Assembly: GCA_041946865.1 (NCBI GenBank)
Contig: JBHGBF010000228.1
Location: forward strand, 1 to 22,435
Reading direction: 5' to 3'
Source: RPQK01 sp041946865
GTDB taxonomy: Bacteria > Acidobacteriota > UBA6911 > RPQK01
DNA: 22,435 nt
Shown: one piece after another, positions 22,367-22,435 of the stretch
Numbering within the stretch: position 1 is the first letter of the stretch
Layout: the number at the start of each line of letters is the position of its first letter
Notes under the pieces: model-generated
What the model saw: the letters and a program-made list of their open reading frames with translations, nothing else
Databases searched by the model: none
What the model was told of the DNA's origin: nothing
Program-made: the position numbers and the translations under genes

Positions 22367-22435
22367 GTAACCTCTTAGTTTTCTGCGAGCGAAGCGGCAG
22401 GCGCTTTTGGAGTTCATCATGCCCGTTGCGCACCC
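22367..22435 (-). repeat. 69-nt repeat, right copy of an inverted pair
   Basis: The reverse complement matches 29-97 at 63 of 69 positions without gaps. The match reaches the window edge, so this copy probably continues beyond it. The hairpin present in the left copy is broken here. It lies about 70 nt upstream of the tRNA 5' end. Confidence 0.85.

Noticed and set aside
22190..22420. A 77-codon N-terminal extension of HemB
   Set aside because: It runs through a complete tRNA gene and the 69-nt repeat; HemB proteins begin at the ATG at 22189.
94..22420. A defence island, prophage, biosynthetic cluster or CRISPR array
   Set aside because: No integrase, transposase, nuclease pair, phage structural gene, or regularly spaced direct repeats with unique spacers is present; the genes are core metabolism, repair and regulation.

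Overview
This is a GC-rich bacterial chromosome segment of ordinary housekeeping and stress genes, separated by spacers that carry many short dispersed and tandem repeats. The gene set (gltBD, an imuA-imuB-dnaE2 mutasome, ETF-ubiquinone oxidoreductase, a CarD-type RNA polymerase regulator, a DUF420 membrane protein, and hemB-hemL with a zinc-type HemB) and the repeat-rich spacers suggest a Gram-negative soil-type bacterium. Acidobacteriota is my best guess; no rRNA gene is present to fix it. I see no integrase, transposase, phage gene or CRISPR array.

Layout from left to right. (1) 94-888 (-): class I SAM methyltransferase whose 3' end abuts a 69-nt repeat. (2) 1035-8225 (-): a LysR-type regulator, then gltB and gltD, which together make the NADPH-type glutamate synthase that consumes glutamine and 2-oxoglutarate. 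The regulator lies upstream in the same direction, so one promoter could serve all three. (3) 8418-8858 (-): a small exported protein of unknown function. Divergent from it, 9044-10201 (+) encodes a soluble PAS sensor histidine kinase with no response regulator beside it. (4) 10224-15165 (-): imuA, imuB and dnaE2 packed as one operon for damage-induced mutagenic translesion synthesis, with a clear promoter and a candidate operator upstream. (5) 15360-15779 (+): DUF420 four-helix membrane protein. 15895-16131 (-): a stand-alone zf-HC2 zinc-finger protein with a textbook terminator. (6) 16132-16842: about 700 bp without an intact gene, full of palindromes and repeat copies, running into a 5'-truncated elongation factor P gene (16843-17277). 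(7) 17305-19026 (+): ETF-QO, then 19203-19715 (+): a CarD/CdnL-like regulator with a near-consensus promoter. (8) 19899-22296 (-): tRNA(CAU), hemB and hemL, the last two overlapping by one base. They carry out two steps of the C5 tetrapyrrole pathway: HemL makes 5-aminolevulinate and HemB condenses it to porphobilinogen.

I do not see a new multi-gene system. The signals most worth following are: a 69-nt, 91 % identical inverted repeat pair at the two ends of the window; the truncated efp with a tandem repeat exactly at its break; repeat families shared between distant spacers; four cysteines in ETF-QO beyond the canonical cluster ligands; and divergent mutasome proteins (short ImuB, ImuA with a Walker A arginine, DnaE2 with degraded PHP metal ligands). 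Three genes (gltD, hemB, hemL) have long upstream in-frame extensions that are spurious; their starts are corrected here.
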